Below, in pieces: positions 49,436-60,550 of a stretch of 64,000 bases of DNA. The notes under the pieces are model-generated. The model searched no databases, was not told the DNA's origin, and saw only the letters and a list, made by a program, of their open reading frames with translations. This DNA is from Pseudoscleropodium purum (lineage: Eukaryota > Streptophyta > Bryopsida > Hypnales > Brachytheciaceae). The stretch's first letter is position 1. Every line of letters starts with the position of its first letter. Where the stretch lies: the NCBI GenBank assembly GCA_963969395.1, contig OZ017796.1:42274243-42338242 (forward strand), in the 5' to 3' direction. Both the position numbers and the translations under genes were made by a program.

Positions 49436-51999
49436 GTCATCAATTTAATCAAAATATCAATTAGAAATTATAAACCCATCAGACAAGGTGTTGCTTTGAG
49501 AAAGTAAATTTTTTGGGCTCATTTTCACAAACTCAAGCAAAAAACTCCCAACCCGAAAGTCCAAAGAGAAAGAGATAATAAAACTAAAGATGTTACTTAA
49601 GTAAGATAAAGTTTGAGAGACAAACATGCGAACTATAATTCCAAAGTAAGAACTATAGCTTGAATTATAGTGAGACAAGGAAACAAGTGATGGATAATTG
49701 TGTGTTTAATTAGAAGGTCGGGTTGATGGGAGGGAGAGTGGGCTTGGAATTCTTTCTTTCAAGGAAGGAACAACCTAACCTTCCCATCCGGTTTCCATCC
49801 AACTGCGGGCTCTAAATTTTGACTTACGAACCAATTGTTGTCTTTCAGAGGTCAGGTTTGAGTCCCCTATGCAAATAGACCTTAAGGTTGGTGAAATCAC
49901 GTAAGAATAAGGATATTGATTAAAATTGTGTAGAGAAAAATAATTTGGCGAGTGTAATTATAGGATTTGGAAGTTTTGATGTGAATTGATATCAAAATTC
50001 TCCAACAAGTCAACAGGTGCTTGAACAACAGAGGAATGAAGGAAGGTTCAAAATTTGAAATTTTGAATTAATCGAATTCTTGCGTGAAATGTGCAATTGA
50101 AGTTTGAAAAGTGCCGGTTGATGAGCAAGTGCAGAATTCGCTTTGTAAAGAATTGGATTGTAATTTGCATGATTGGAGGGTGCTATTTATCTCTGGAAAA
50201 GATTTTAATGTGCCAAAACAAGCTAATTGTCAATTGAAGGTCGATTCCCCTACTTATAGCAAGGGATTTCAATCACCATTCAGGAATAACAACAGAGAAA
50301 AGGATTTTTGAATTCTCCACAAGTAGGCAAGGAAGATCAAACTTTAATGCCACTACAATCTCAACAATCTCCAAGAAACAAGATTCCAAACCAAGGTATC
50401 AAGAGAGTTTGATGAGCAATTTAGTAGAATTTGTGTTTGAAAATTGCAAGTTAAGGTCAATGAAAACAAGCAAGGAGCAACCAAGAAGATTGCTAACATT
50501 GTAAACAAAAATCAGAGAATCTTAGATTTGATAATCTCCAAGCTCCAAAGCCGACCATTGATCACAAGGAAAACTCGATGCAATTCATATAATGGAATTA
50601 GTCAGGGAAAAATTTGAAGCGTTCATTGACAATCAAAGAGGGAGAATTAAGACCATAGTCTGTAGAGGAGCAAAATTGTAGCCACAACACCAACTTAAAA
50701 AAAATCTTTGAAATTGTTGATTGTGACTTGAGCTAATTGTTGTATGTATTTGAATGATTGTGCATTCATCAAAAATTTCGTGTGATCACCCAAATTTCAA
50801 ATTTGAATCAAAATCAAAATTGGATTTCATCACAACATTACTTGCTTGATTTGGCCTTCATTGCCAATTTTCAAAATCTTGTACCAATTTGTAGCTAGAT
50901 GGGGTTGTATATATTGAAATTGATTAATTGAGTGAGATTTAGAATCAAATTTTAGTAGATTGGATTTGAATTGGAAAAAATTTGATCAAGAAGCAAACGC
51001 AGTAGTGTACGGATCTTGTTGCGTTGAAATCAAGGTTCCCACAACCATAGGGGGTGCCACAAGGTTATAGGTCCCTGATTTCTAGTCATAGGGGCTACAA
51101 CCCACAAATACAGATCCTTTGACCATTAATTTGTAAATTTCAATGTTTTCAGGGCATGTTTTTGAATTTTGGGCCTGTTTTGCACGATTTCAAGGTTGAT
51201 TCTATGTAGTCTTAGGTCTTTTGATTGGATTTTATGAAATTTAGGTGTTCAGTCTTGAAGTTTATGAATTTGGACTATTTGTAAATTGTTTTAAAGTTTT
51301 GGTCTTCAGTTCTTTAAGTATTAGTCTAAATTATAATTTGTGTTAGTATTGGTGTTTGAATTAACAATGTTTGTGAGGTTCGGAAAATTTGACCAATTGA
51401 CCATTTGGTGTAAAAATAATGGAGAAAAGCTTGAGGAAATGACAAACAATTGAATATAAAACCTAAACTCACTATACTTTGCATCAACTGGGACAATTTG
51501 ACGTAGAATCAATAGACTTAGGCATTTTGTAGTAGGATTGCTCATGGCGAGCACTTATTGGACAAATTGACCAATACACATAAAAAAAACTAATTAATGA
51601 ATTATTTGTATTATTTTCAAAGTATTATCTTGGAATGATGAAGTCCTAGATCATCCATTGCATAAGACAATTTGACCAAACATGAAGCATTGACTAAACT
51701 ATTTGATCACCTTCTAAAATATTATATAGGATTAAGACTTCATTTATTATATTTGTATACATTAGTAAGGGATTGGCTACCAAATTACACTCCCTAGAAT
51801 AAGAATGAAAACCTATTATGTAATTAATAACAAATAAATTATATATATACATATTTTTCTATATTTTTAATTACAAATGACTTTAGTTACATAAACGTTA
51901 AACTTATTGACCTTTCCTTAGGATTTACTTCCTTATATTAATATTCCCTAAATTCTGATAAAAAGATAAAATTTACATTATAAGCATCTACGACTTATG
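49436..51999. other. AT-rich spacer, nothing assigned
   Basis: A 66-codon open frame at 50111-50311 (plus; it reads LDCNLHDWRVLFISGKD) has no recognised family. The purine-rich stretch 49.9-50.7 kb lies upstream of LTR-like copy 2 and could be retroelement interior, but no domain is visible. Confidence 0.4.
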
Positions 52000-53125
52000 T
52001 ACAATGATTTGAAGTGGAAGTTAAGTCAGAAGTCCAATGGTGCAATTACTTTGTCAAGATTCTCCTTTGGATAGAAGATTCCCTATTCACTAGAAGTTAA
52101 AAGAGATAGTGGAATTTTGTGCTCCTTTCTCACTTGTGCAAGGTAAGAATATGAACTTCCATATATTTTGGAGAATTTTATGAGAGCTTCCTCAAAAAGT
52201 TTCAGAATTTTCTAATAGTTAAAAGATATTCCTTTAGACCGTCAACTACCAAAATTTAGTAGGCCGAATTCATAGAAATTATCTTGAATAAGGTAAAATC
52301 TCACTAAAAATTAAAATAGTTTTTTTTATGCTAATAAAGCTCCCTATCAAGTTTTGTAACATTTCGATAGCAGGAAGTGCCAAACTTGACAATATCCTCC
52401 AAAACCGACAAAATTGAAGAACATTCATAGAATTGATCGACATATCAAGAATACACAATGTCACAATACAATAAACATAGGGTCTTTTTTTACTCTCTTG
52501 AACCTACTTAAGAGCCTACACTAATTAATTTTGGAAAAGAAAAAGAAATTCAAAACTTGGATTTTTATCACTTTTGGAATTTCTAATTACTGCTAGGATT
52601 CTCTAAGATTTTGGAGTAGGAAAAGGGCTTTTAAAGTCTTCTAAAACAAAAATGGCCTTCCAAAGCCAATGGTGCAATTTGTTTGTACTTTAACTTTAAT
52701 CTCCGAAAGTTAGAGTTTAGGTTCATCGTAGAAAATTAAAACCTGTAGATTATGATGAAAATTTTAGTTGATAAGATTACTATGAGGATATGAGAGGAGG
52801 TGTGTGCCCTTGAAAGAGTATAAAAGAGCAGTCATTCTCCTCTAAATTCACCCCTCTAAATTCATTTTTAAACTGCCTTGTTTCATTTTAGGTTCATTTA
52901 GTTGGATATTTGGCCATTGCGTGCCAAAGTTGCGTTTTTGGAGCATTTTTATCTCCATTGTTGCTATTTTTCAAGCTTTCTTTGAAGGACATTGGGGCCC
53001 CTTCAAAGTTTGCCTTGTTTGCATGAGTTTGGAGTCCTTTTGGTGCGTGTTTGTTGAGTTTTGGAGGCCCACATACTAATCCTATAGAGTTCCCTCTCCG
53101 TACTTTGGTGATGCCACTAAAGGGG
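52000..53125 (+). mobile_element. LTR-like sequence, copy 2 (plus strand)
   Basis: Inverted partner of 29945-31100. A TATA box GAGTATAAAAGAGC lies at about 52816-52829. Beyond the alignable end, near GATGCCACTAAAGGGGGGC at 53110-53130, comes GGAATAAAGTG (about 53153), a possible polyadenylation signal. These fit an LTR carrying its own promoter and 3' processing signal. Ends and target duplication were not resolved, and no matching partner LTR in the same orientation is present in the window. Confidence 0.65.
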
Positions 53126-53352
53126 GGCTTGTGGGCGCTTTATTTTCACCCTTGGAATAAAGTGTATACAACTAGGTTCTAGTTGCTTTTTGTTGTAATA
53201 GAACCACATCTTTTTGATACTACATAGTACAAGATCCTACGGTTACATATGTCAAAAAAAGTTTTTTTTTCAAAAATTTGCTACTTATACTAAAGATGGT
53301 AATTTTTGAACTTTTTCGGTGAAAACATAGTCACATAACTTTAGGGGTTAAG

Positions 53353-53745
53353 TGAACAAACGAAGAAGGGGACCCTCCTTATTCCACCTAGTAGAATCAC
53401 CAACTCTAATAGCTAGAATAGGGGATAGTAACCAAGTATTAGAAAACTTCGTCCAAATACTATTAAAATGTTGAGGTTTACGTCTAGAAGCCAAGTCCGC
53501 CTTGAGAGTTGTAGCACATCCCAAATCAAGGAGAGCACTCCATAATCATGTGTGGAAAAGAACAATAGGCCAATAAATACCAAATGGTTGTGCGAGATCC
53601 AATAGAGCCAAAGGGCACCTCCACAACCAATAGACTATAACATGCAAACTCTATGGAAGAATCTAGGAGTAGAGGTCCCAAAAATGCATTGGATGACATC
53701 CAGTCTTCAATGAGGGCCCATAGCTAGAGATGCACCCCAATTATG
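53353..53745 (-). pseudogene. Short decayed coding relic, unassigned
   Basis: A minus-strand frame reads GCHPMHFWDLYS, two stops, then WLWRCPLALLDLAQPFGIYW, a stop, then LWSALLDLGCATTLKADLAS and WLLSPILAIRVGDSTRWNKE, ending at a stop near 53353. The text looks protein-like. A neighbouring frame offers ALWLYWISHNHLVF, which loosely recalls the end of LINE reverse-transcriptase regions. I cannot choose between them. Confidence 0.3.
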
Positions 53746-54139
53746 ATGCATCATTGAGAGTGCATAATCCCAAATATCTTAGGTGTTTAATTTTTGATTT
53801 TGACAATACTTTAAAGTTAAATGAAATCTAATAAAGTTATTATTTTTAGTAAAAGGAATTTTTCAAAAATTCCTTTTGTAGTCTAGTCTTAACATCAAGA
53901 ATCTGATTTTGAAAATGATTGATTATGATTTTTCTATTCAAGATGTTGTGTATGGGTGTCCATTGCAATCTTGACTTGTTGTAGTCTTCAAAGCTCTTGG
54001 AAATGAGTATCAAATAAAATACACTAATAAATGGGTTTGAAACTTTTTTTTTATATGGTAGCCACATGGGAAGCGCTTATTTTTGTCAAAATAAAGGGGC
54101 CACTACCTTACTTTTTATTTGAGATTAATTTTTGAAATG
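53746..54139. other. AT-rich spacer
   Basis: No supported feature. Composition changes to gene-like near 54140. Confidence 0.4.
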
Positions 54140-54354
54140 GTGCCCCCATTTGGTCCCGGTAGAACCCAAAAACCCCGAAGGCGAGTTTCAACTCGTGTGA
54201 ACGGCACCTATCCCTTGCAGCTCGATTCTCCGTGGGATCGTGAGCAGGAGCGCCAGGGGTCAGCAACTGTAGCTAAAAGAGATTTCCTTCGAGCCTCGTG
54301 CAACGAAGAAGAATGCACCACGTGCGCAACAGAAGGCTTCGAAGAAAGTTATTA

Positions 54355-54420
54355 GACTCTCTGTTGAGTTCAGTTACTTATTATTAGACTCTGTGTTGAG
54401 TTACTTATTATTAGACTTCG
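54355..54420 (+). repeat. ~30-bp tandem duplication upstream of OPR
   Basis: ATTAGACTCTCTGTTGAGTT (plus CAGTTACTT) is followed by ATTATTAGACTCTGTGTTGAG (plus TTACTT) and a third start ATTATTAGACTTCG. It lies about 400 bp upstream of the OPR start codon, in its probable promoter. Confidence 0.85.
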
Positions 54421-54622
54421 ATTCAGTTTTGTTTCGGGAAAGAAAACTGTACAAAACTACACTGTGGAGTCCTCATGATGGAGTTCCGGAAGATTCCTTG
54501 AGTCTCCGACACACATGTGTTCGATATCGATCGCCGTCGACTCTAGGCGCGGGTTGCATACAATTAACGTGCGTGCCCGTCGGAAGATCGAACCTTCGAA
54601 GATTCGAATTACTTCCAATCAA

Positions 54623-54629
54623 TATAAAT
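54623..54629 (+). promoter_or_regulatory. Candidate TATA box of the OPR gene
   Basis: TATAAAT, preceded by CCAATC at 54615-54620, lies about 155 bp before the start codon at 54782. That would give a 5' leader near 120 nt. Several short open frames overlap this region and are not genes. The assignment rests on position and sequence only. Confidence 0.45.
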
Positions 54630-54781
54630 GCTTCTGCATTTAGTCTCACTAACAACATCGAGCTTCAATATCGAATTGAATCCTCAGCGTATCGGTCGAT
54701 CTTCGTGTATAGTTTGTGTGAACCAGAAGCGTCCATATCCAAGTAGGGTTGGAGAGGTTCAATTCATTTGTGGGTTCGGAA

Positions 54782-56537
54782 ATGGTAGCTATGGCCCTCA
54801 CCGAATCGGAGGCAAACGAGAACGCTATGGGAGAGTCGCCCAAGCCGTTGATGAATCCAATTCAAATTGGACTCCATCAGCTGAAGCACAGGTAATGAAT
54901 GACCTTTCCAATAATGATTTTGCAGAAGCGCAACACGTACAAAAGCCAGAAAAATTGGGAGGAGGCTGTGAGGAAATTTTCGGACTTGAATTGAATTGGT
55001 GGTGTTTGTAAATTTTTATTTTGCAGGGTGGCGTTGTCGCCCATGACGCGGTGCCGAGCGCGGAACACCCTAGCCACCGACATGATGGAGGAGTATTACT
55101 GCCAGAGAGCGACTGAAGGCGGGCTTCTCATTTCGGAAGGCGTTTGCGTGGCAGCAAATGGTCACGGGTAAGCTCGATTTTAAAAGTCACTCTTCACTGA
55201 TCTCTCGTTTCGAGCATTATGAACCGGAAGTGTTTGTGATTGAACGTGCAATTGATGAATTCCCGGATTTTTTTCTGTCATAATCCAGATTCGTGAACAC
55301 GGCGGGAATCTACACGAGTGAGCAGGTAGACTCATGGAAACCGATCACGAAAGCGGTGCACTACAAGGGCGCCACGTTCTTCCTGCAACTCTGGCACGTC
55401 GGCCGCGCATCCCACACAGACTTACAACCCGGAAACGCAGCGCCGATCGCTTCAACTTGCAATCCCATCCCCATGCCATGGCGAGTCACTCTCGTCGACG
55501 CCGACGGCGCAAGCTCAAAGCACATGTACTCCACCCCTCGAGCCCTTCACATCGACGAGATTCCCAGCATCATCGAGTATTTCCGATCCGGCGCACGCAA
55601 CGCTCTGGAAGCAGGTTTCGACGGGTAAGGCCCCACCAATTCCCACTTCGAAATTAGCCAACAATATTTGTAATTGCCAGAAACCCTAAGCCCAGAAAAG
55701 CAGCAGTTTTTCCCTTGATACTGGGAGGGGAACAAATTTCCCTTAAGTTTGGTAAAATTGTTCAGAACTTCGGGTATGGCCACCAATTCCAAATTAACCA
55801 ACAAATTCGTGATTGCCAGAAACTATGCAACCCAGAAAAAGTTTTTCATTCTTTTGATAACCAGGACAGATACTGATTTCAGTTTAGTATTTGCCATTGT
55901 ACAAAGCCTTGCGATTTGAACTGACAATTGGCTATTGAATAGGTGCGAGATTCATGGCGCTCATGGTTACCTCCTCGACTCCTTCGTGAAAGAATCCATC
56001 AACGACCGCACGGATGCCTACGGTGGCACTATGGCGAATCGTTGCAAGCTTCTGATTGAAACCACCCAAGCAGTCGTCGCGGAGATCGGCGCTTCTCGTA
56101 CATCCGTTCGAATTTCTCCGTTCAGCGTCTACAACGCCTCCCAAACAGACACAAACCCGGAAGCGCTCTTTTCGTATTTGCTCACGGAGCTTGACAAGCT
56201 GGGCCTTGCATATATCCATTTGACGGAGCCCGAGTTTACATTCATCGTTGCTGATTTCACGTGGATCCCAAAGTACGGGCATGTGACGAAACGGAGGACG
56301 ACGCCGTTGCTGGTAAGCGGGGGGCATACTTGGGCAACTGGAAATGAGGCTGTGCGGTCCGGGTACGCGGATATGGTGGGATTTGGACGCTCCTTCATTG
56401 CTAATCCGGATTTGGTGCAGCGGTTTGTAAAGGGAAAACCGCTGAATGCTCCAAATCCGGCGACTTTTTATGGGGATTATACTCGACGAGGGTATACCGA
56501 CTATCCTTTTCTCGAAGAATTGCAAGCACAGGCTTAG
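54782..56537 (+). CDS. OPR: 12-oxophytodienoate reductase-like, Old Yellow Enzyme family
   Basis: Four coding exons: 54782-54891, 55027-55167, 55289-55624 and 55943-56537, all with GT-AG introns in the same phase, give 393 residues, the usual OPR length. It is an FMN enzyme that reduces alpha,beta-unsaturated carbonyls with NADPH. Visible signatures: ALSPMTRCRA (39-48), LQLWHVGRASH (116-126), the catalytic EIHGAHGYLLD with His200, His203 and Tyr205, NDRTDAYGG (216-224), the phosphate-binding region DMVGFGRSFIANPDL (339-353), and GYTDYPFLEEL near the end. It ends in AQA with no SRL-type peroxisomal signal, unlike OPR3 of flowering plants, so a cytosolic class is likely. Other start codons (residues 4, 16, 24) are possible. 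The usual DQF after the active site is DSF, and the stretch 141-160 differs from common OPRs. Activity on the jasmonate precursor OPDA is not shown. Confidence 0.93.
55633..55870 (+). repeat. Tandem duplication inside OPR intron 3
   Basis: CCACCAATTCC ... TTAGCCAACAA ... AATTGCCAGAAAC ... CCCAGAAAA ... TTTTTC starting at 55633 recurs from 55780 (CCACCAATTCC, TTAACCAACAA, GATTGCCAGAAAC, CCCAGAAAA, TTTTTC). The period is 147 bp. It does not disturb the exon boundaries at 55624 and 55943. Confidence 0.8.
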
Positions 56538-57740
56538 CAAGACGCGGTTCTTGTGAAGCTCTAACGTGTTTGTCCGGCGTTGTTGATGGTGTGTCAATGC
56601 GTAACAAGGTCGTGGTTCCCCATATTATAATTTTTTGTCGCGCTCTCCACTAATGCAGAGCAGCGGAACTGAGGATTCATTGAAATTCTTGCACATTAAG
56701 TTGGAGTTGAGTGTACATCAGATTGCTTGAAGGAGGTGAGGCATTTGTTGTAGGGATGAGGCAAGAGATCGAGGAACAGATGTGAGTAGCACACGAAGTT
56801 TCGATCGATACTCTTTGCCGTTTTGTGGATGTTGTACCATAGCTGATGTGCACATCTGACTAGTGTAAATGTAAACCAGCCACGGTACAACATTCATGAA
56901 TCAATCTAGTCAAGTTTCGATTGGAGGATTCAAGTTTGGATGCCTTCATTAACCAATTTGCTGGTAACATGTGGAGTCCATTGATTCTCAGTCAGGCACG
57001 AACTATCCAGTTCTTCGTTACAGTCTCTATGCAGGCAAGTTTCATCGTCATGGAGAGTTGTGATGGCAAAGAAGAGCCGAGTTAAGAATTGATAATACTG
57101 GAGTTCAGGCATTGGGTACACAGGACTAAAGAGGGTAACAATTGCAATTGTTTTGTGTTTGTGAGTATTTTGAGATTGCAAGGCAATCATTCAGTTCGAA
57201 TTTGCCTTCATGGAGGTTATTCCGTTCACCCAAATCGCATGTGCACTCCTCGAGCCGCTCCAAGACCTCACGCATATTTCCCACATCACATTCACATTCA
57301 TGCTTGCGCTTGCATCAAACATTGTCATGTAGAGATGATGAAACTGAGGGTTTAGAGTCTGATTAGGGTGGTTACTTGAGATTGAGACTTGTCGTGTGCT
57401 TTGCAAGATGTAGTTTGAAATCTCTATTATTTGAATTAAAACGTTGAAGTGTGTTTGCACGTTATGGTACGCAGACAATTGAAGACAAGATTCTAGGGTT
57501 CAAAAGTTTACTACTCGAAAACAAATGTCGATAGAAGTGTATCTTTCAAATTGCAAACTAGCTATCGTTCTATTAAATTCGATTGTTGGTTTGGTTTGGT
57601 TTGTTACGTTGAGATCTTCTGGACTGTGCATCTCCTGTTCCCGTGTTTGGTATCGTCAGAAAGCCCTCAGGCAAGAAGGGGTGCACGGGCTTGGTTTTGT
57701 GGCATTCCGACAGAAGGCATGAAAGTTATTGAATTTTGAA
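56538..57740. other. OPR 3' flank
   Basis: Balanced-composition DNA that should hold the OPR 3' untranslated region. No canonical AATAAA is evident close to the stop. Open frames on both strands (for example 56930-57190 minus, 57089-57366 plus) overlap and show no domain. AT-rich DNA returns at about 57740. Confidence 0.4.
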
Positions 57741-58309
57741 TTTTCTATGAATTAAAAAAATTAAAAAATTATTTTTTCTTTTGTTTTGACCATGGCAATG
57801 ACACAAGGCATACTAGTTTAAGTGAACAACCTTAAAATAAAGAAGTATTGAAAAGCAATAATAATGAATTCTCTTCAAAGTATCAACACATGAAACAAAT
57901 GACTACTAAGAGACATTTATTCTCTTAAATCCTTTCGTCTCTTTTAACCCCTAAAAGACAAAGGCCATTTTTCTGCCAAAAAACACTGAAAACTACCATT
58001 TCTATAGCAAAGAGTAAAAATAAATTTAATTGTTTTTTTTTCCACATTTAACCATAGGATCTTACACCTCACTAGTATAAAAAAGTGTGGAAAAAAATTC
58101 AGAATTTTTCACCACAAAAAATGCAAGATATTTGCGTTTAAAGTGGAAAAAACAAGTTTTTCAGCACATTATGGGATTGGATTTTTTGACTTTGAACATT
58201 TTTAACTGAAAATTTTTGCACTGTAGAGTTTTGAGCTTTAAATCTTTATAGTGGAGGATTGAGTTGAGAGTGTGGGGAAAAAAGAAATTCAAAAAAACTT
58301 AATTTTCAT
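57741..58309. other. AT-rich spacer, nothing assigned
   Basis: No supported gene. Confidence 0.4.
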
Positions 58310-58650
58310 TCTTCAAAAAATTGTTAAGTAGAAGTAGGTACAAGATAGAAGGAAAATCTAAAATATTCCTATATTTTAGATGGAATTAAAATGCACTAAT
58401 CCCATTGGTGAGATTGTTCTAGCAAGTAAACTAAACTATGCAAAATAAAAAAATTTGAAAAATTGCATTCAGAAATGAATCCTACAAGTTATTTTTTTCA
58501 AGAAGATGCTCTAAAGCCTCTAATTACCCGAAAAACAAAAATGTCCATAACTTTCTCATAACAAATCCAAATGAAATGAATCAAAGCTTTTCGGATAGAC
58601 AAAAATATAACCTATGAGGATAAAAAATTACAAAAAAGATTCAAATTTTA
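58310..58650 (-). repeat. Diverged dispersed repeat, inverted copy
   Basis: Reverse complement matches 22250-22800 in word order (TATATTTTTGTCTATCCGAA, TTCATTTGGATTTG, ATAACTTGTAGGATTC, AGAACAATCTCACCAATGGG, TTCCATCTAAAATA, ATCTTGTACCTACTTC). Confidence 0.6.
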
Positions 58651-59232
58651 GAAGAAAAAAAATTTGCTGCCTGGACTACCTCCCATCCCCTCATTTGAGC
58701 TTATTTGGTCATAAATATTGTTCCCGGGCACCAATTGTGAAAAAATGATACTTTCATGAAGCTTATCAGTTTTTCTATCTTCAAAAAAAGTATAAAAAAG
58801 TCATGACAAAAATTTAGCCCATAGGTACTTGCCCAAAATCCCATTTGTCCCCCGAAGGGACAATGGTCCTTTTAGGGGTTACCAAACATTAATGCAAAAA
58901 ATCCTTTTTAAAAGACAACAAACTAAGTTCTAAACTATTAATCTACCACCAATAGTGAATAGTTGTTTCTTCCATCTAAATAATTGTATAATCCTTATAA
59001 ATCAAAAGCATGTAATACCCTAAATTACCTCCTATTACTATATATTCGCCTTACTATACAATTCAATGCAATAAAGATTTGACAACCATCTTTGCTAGAT
59101 GTGGTGCATGGCTCAAAAAGTAGGTGGAAGATGTCTTGTTAAAATAGCCCAATATGCAACCACAATCAACATCCTACAATTATACACAATTTGAAATCAC
59201 CTATCAAACCTTATAATAACCAAACTACCAAA

Positions 59233-59417
59233 CACTACAAGAGAAAGGGGTGTTTTAAGTGAGTTTTTAAGTATAATCCTAAATATAAGATTATAAGTAA
59301 TGACATGTTTTTCTAGTAAATTTTTACTAAGAATCTCCTTAAAGGTCATTACTTATAATCTTATGTCTAGGACTATACTTAAAAATTCACTTAAAACAAC
59401 CCCTTTCTATTATAGTG
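59233..59417. mobile_element. CACTA-type MITE, near-complete hairpin
   Basis: 185 bp. It begins CACTACAAGAGAAAGGGG and ends CCCCTTTCTATTATAGTG. The inverted ends extend about 70-75 bp (TTTTAAGTGA, TTTAAGTATA, CCTA, ATAAGATTATAAGTAATGAC), leaving a loop of some 40 bp. The flanking AAA on both sides (59230-59232, 59418-59420) fits a 3-bp duplication. No coding capacity. Confidence 0.85.
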
Positions 59418-59524
59418 AAATGTTCAGAAAACTTACCATTACTAGTAGTATCATTTGTTGTCTTTCCATTTACTTTCTACTTTCTTTTCAACTGAAAAGA
59501 ACTTCAAACCTTCTCCGCCTTCCT

Positions 59525-59908
59525 CTACCTTAGCAATCCTCTCCTCTTTGGCATTTCCTTAATTCCTTCCAATGTGATCATTTCTTCTACCTTTGCCACT
59601 TTTTCTTCTTCTACTATGTTATTCATCTTAGTGCTTTCCTCCCCTTTGGCCTCTTCCCCTCCCTCTACCATTTCTTCCTCTCTTGCCTCTTCTTTTGCCT
59701 TAATATTCTTCTTCTTTGTGCCTTTCTCTATTCTAAATTTCTTCATATCTTTTGCCATATCCTCCACTTTGGTATTCTCCTTTTCTTTAGTATCTTCTTC
59801 TACACTTGCCATCATGAGCTCTATCAACTTCTTTTTCACTGCTTCTTTAAATTTTTTATAACAATCAAATGTGAATTTCAAAATCCTCACTCTCTTATTC
59901 CCAACCAA
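59525..59908 (-). other. Lys/Glu-rich low-complexity open frame
   Basis: A 127-codon minus-strand frame begins MVGNKRVRILKFTFDCYKKF and then consists almost wholly of Lys, Glu, Met and Ala. The underlying strand is a purine-rich tract of GAAGA/GAGGAAG-type words, so the open frame may simply reflect composition. The first 40 residues are less repetitive, so a short or truncated coding exon cannot be excluded. There is no family match that I recognise. Confidence 0.3.
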
Positions 59909-60467
59909 AGATAATTGATTGGCATCACTCAGGGGTGAAGTCTAAGAGTGATCACTTAGTTTAGTGAAGATAACTAGGATTATTTCTTAATGCAAAAAAT
60001 GACCAATACAACAAAGTAGGACAAATGAGGACTCTAAGACCAACCAAATGACCATAATCATGTGAAAGGTTTGAACTAAGACTTGTTTTTAAACCCTAAA
60101 GTGTCATTTTAGTTTGTAACAAGTAGCTTGGAAAGAATAATGAGGGCCTCAAAGGTGGGCAAGGATAAATAGCTTGCCAAATTTCATGGGACTTTGGCAT
60201 GTAAAATTGTGTAGTAATTGAAGATTCTATCTTTTCTAAATTACTTCAGATTCATCTTTAAATGCAAGAATATAATAAGGAAAATTAGCTTCAGCTTTTA
60301 ATTTTGACAATTCAATTAGTGAACTTAGTGTCCATCCAATACATGTTTGTTGGTCCAATACATCTTTATATATACAACTACGGCCTATGCTCACATCTCC
60401 TACCATCCTCACTTAGATCAATTATAATTTAACTTCATTAAAAACTAAGATCTATAAAATTCATTTC

Positions 60468-60550
60468 AATTGCATTTATGCTTAACTTCATAAAAGTTTT
60501 TAATGAAGCCTGAAAGAAAAATTGAAATGAAGTTAGGCATAAATGCAATT
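60468..60550. repeat. 24-bp inverted repeat (hairpin)
   Basis: AATTGCATTTATGCTTAACT (plus TCAT) at 60468-60491 is the reverse complement of 60527-60550 with one mismatch. The loop is 35 nt. It lies in AT-rich non-coding DNA. No known microRNA matches. It may be an element end. Confidence 0.7.

Noticed and set aside
54393..55011. Overlapping open frames upstream of OPR
   Set aside because: They cover the promoter, leader and first intron of OPR and read through its splice donor.
55932..56597. 221-codon minus-strand open frame opposite OPR exon 4
   Set aside because: It is the antisense shadow of the conserved OPR C-terminal exon.
57089..57366. Open frames in the OPR 3' flank
   Set aside because: Several overlap in different frames and none has recognisable features. 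They are likely untranslated or intergenic.
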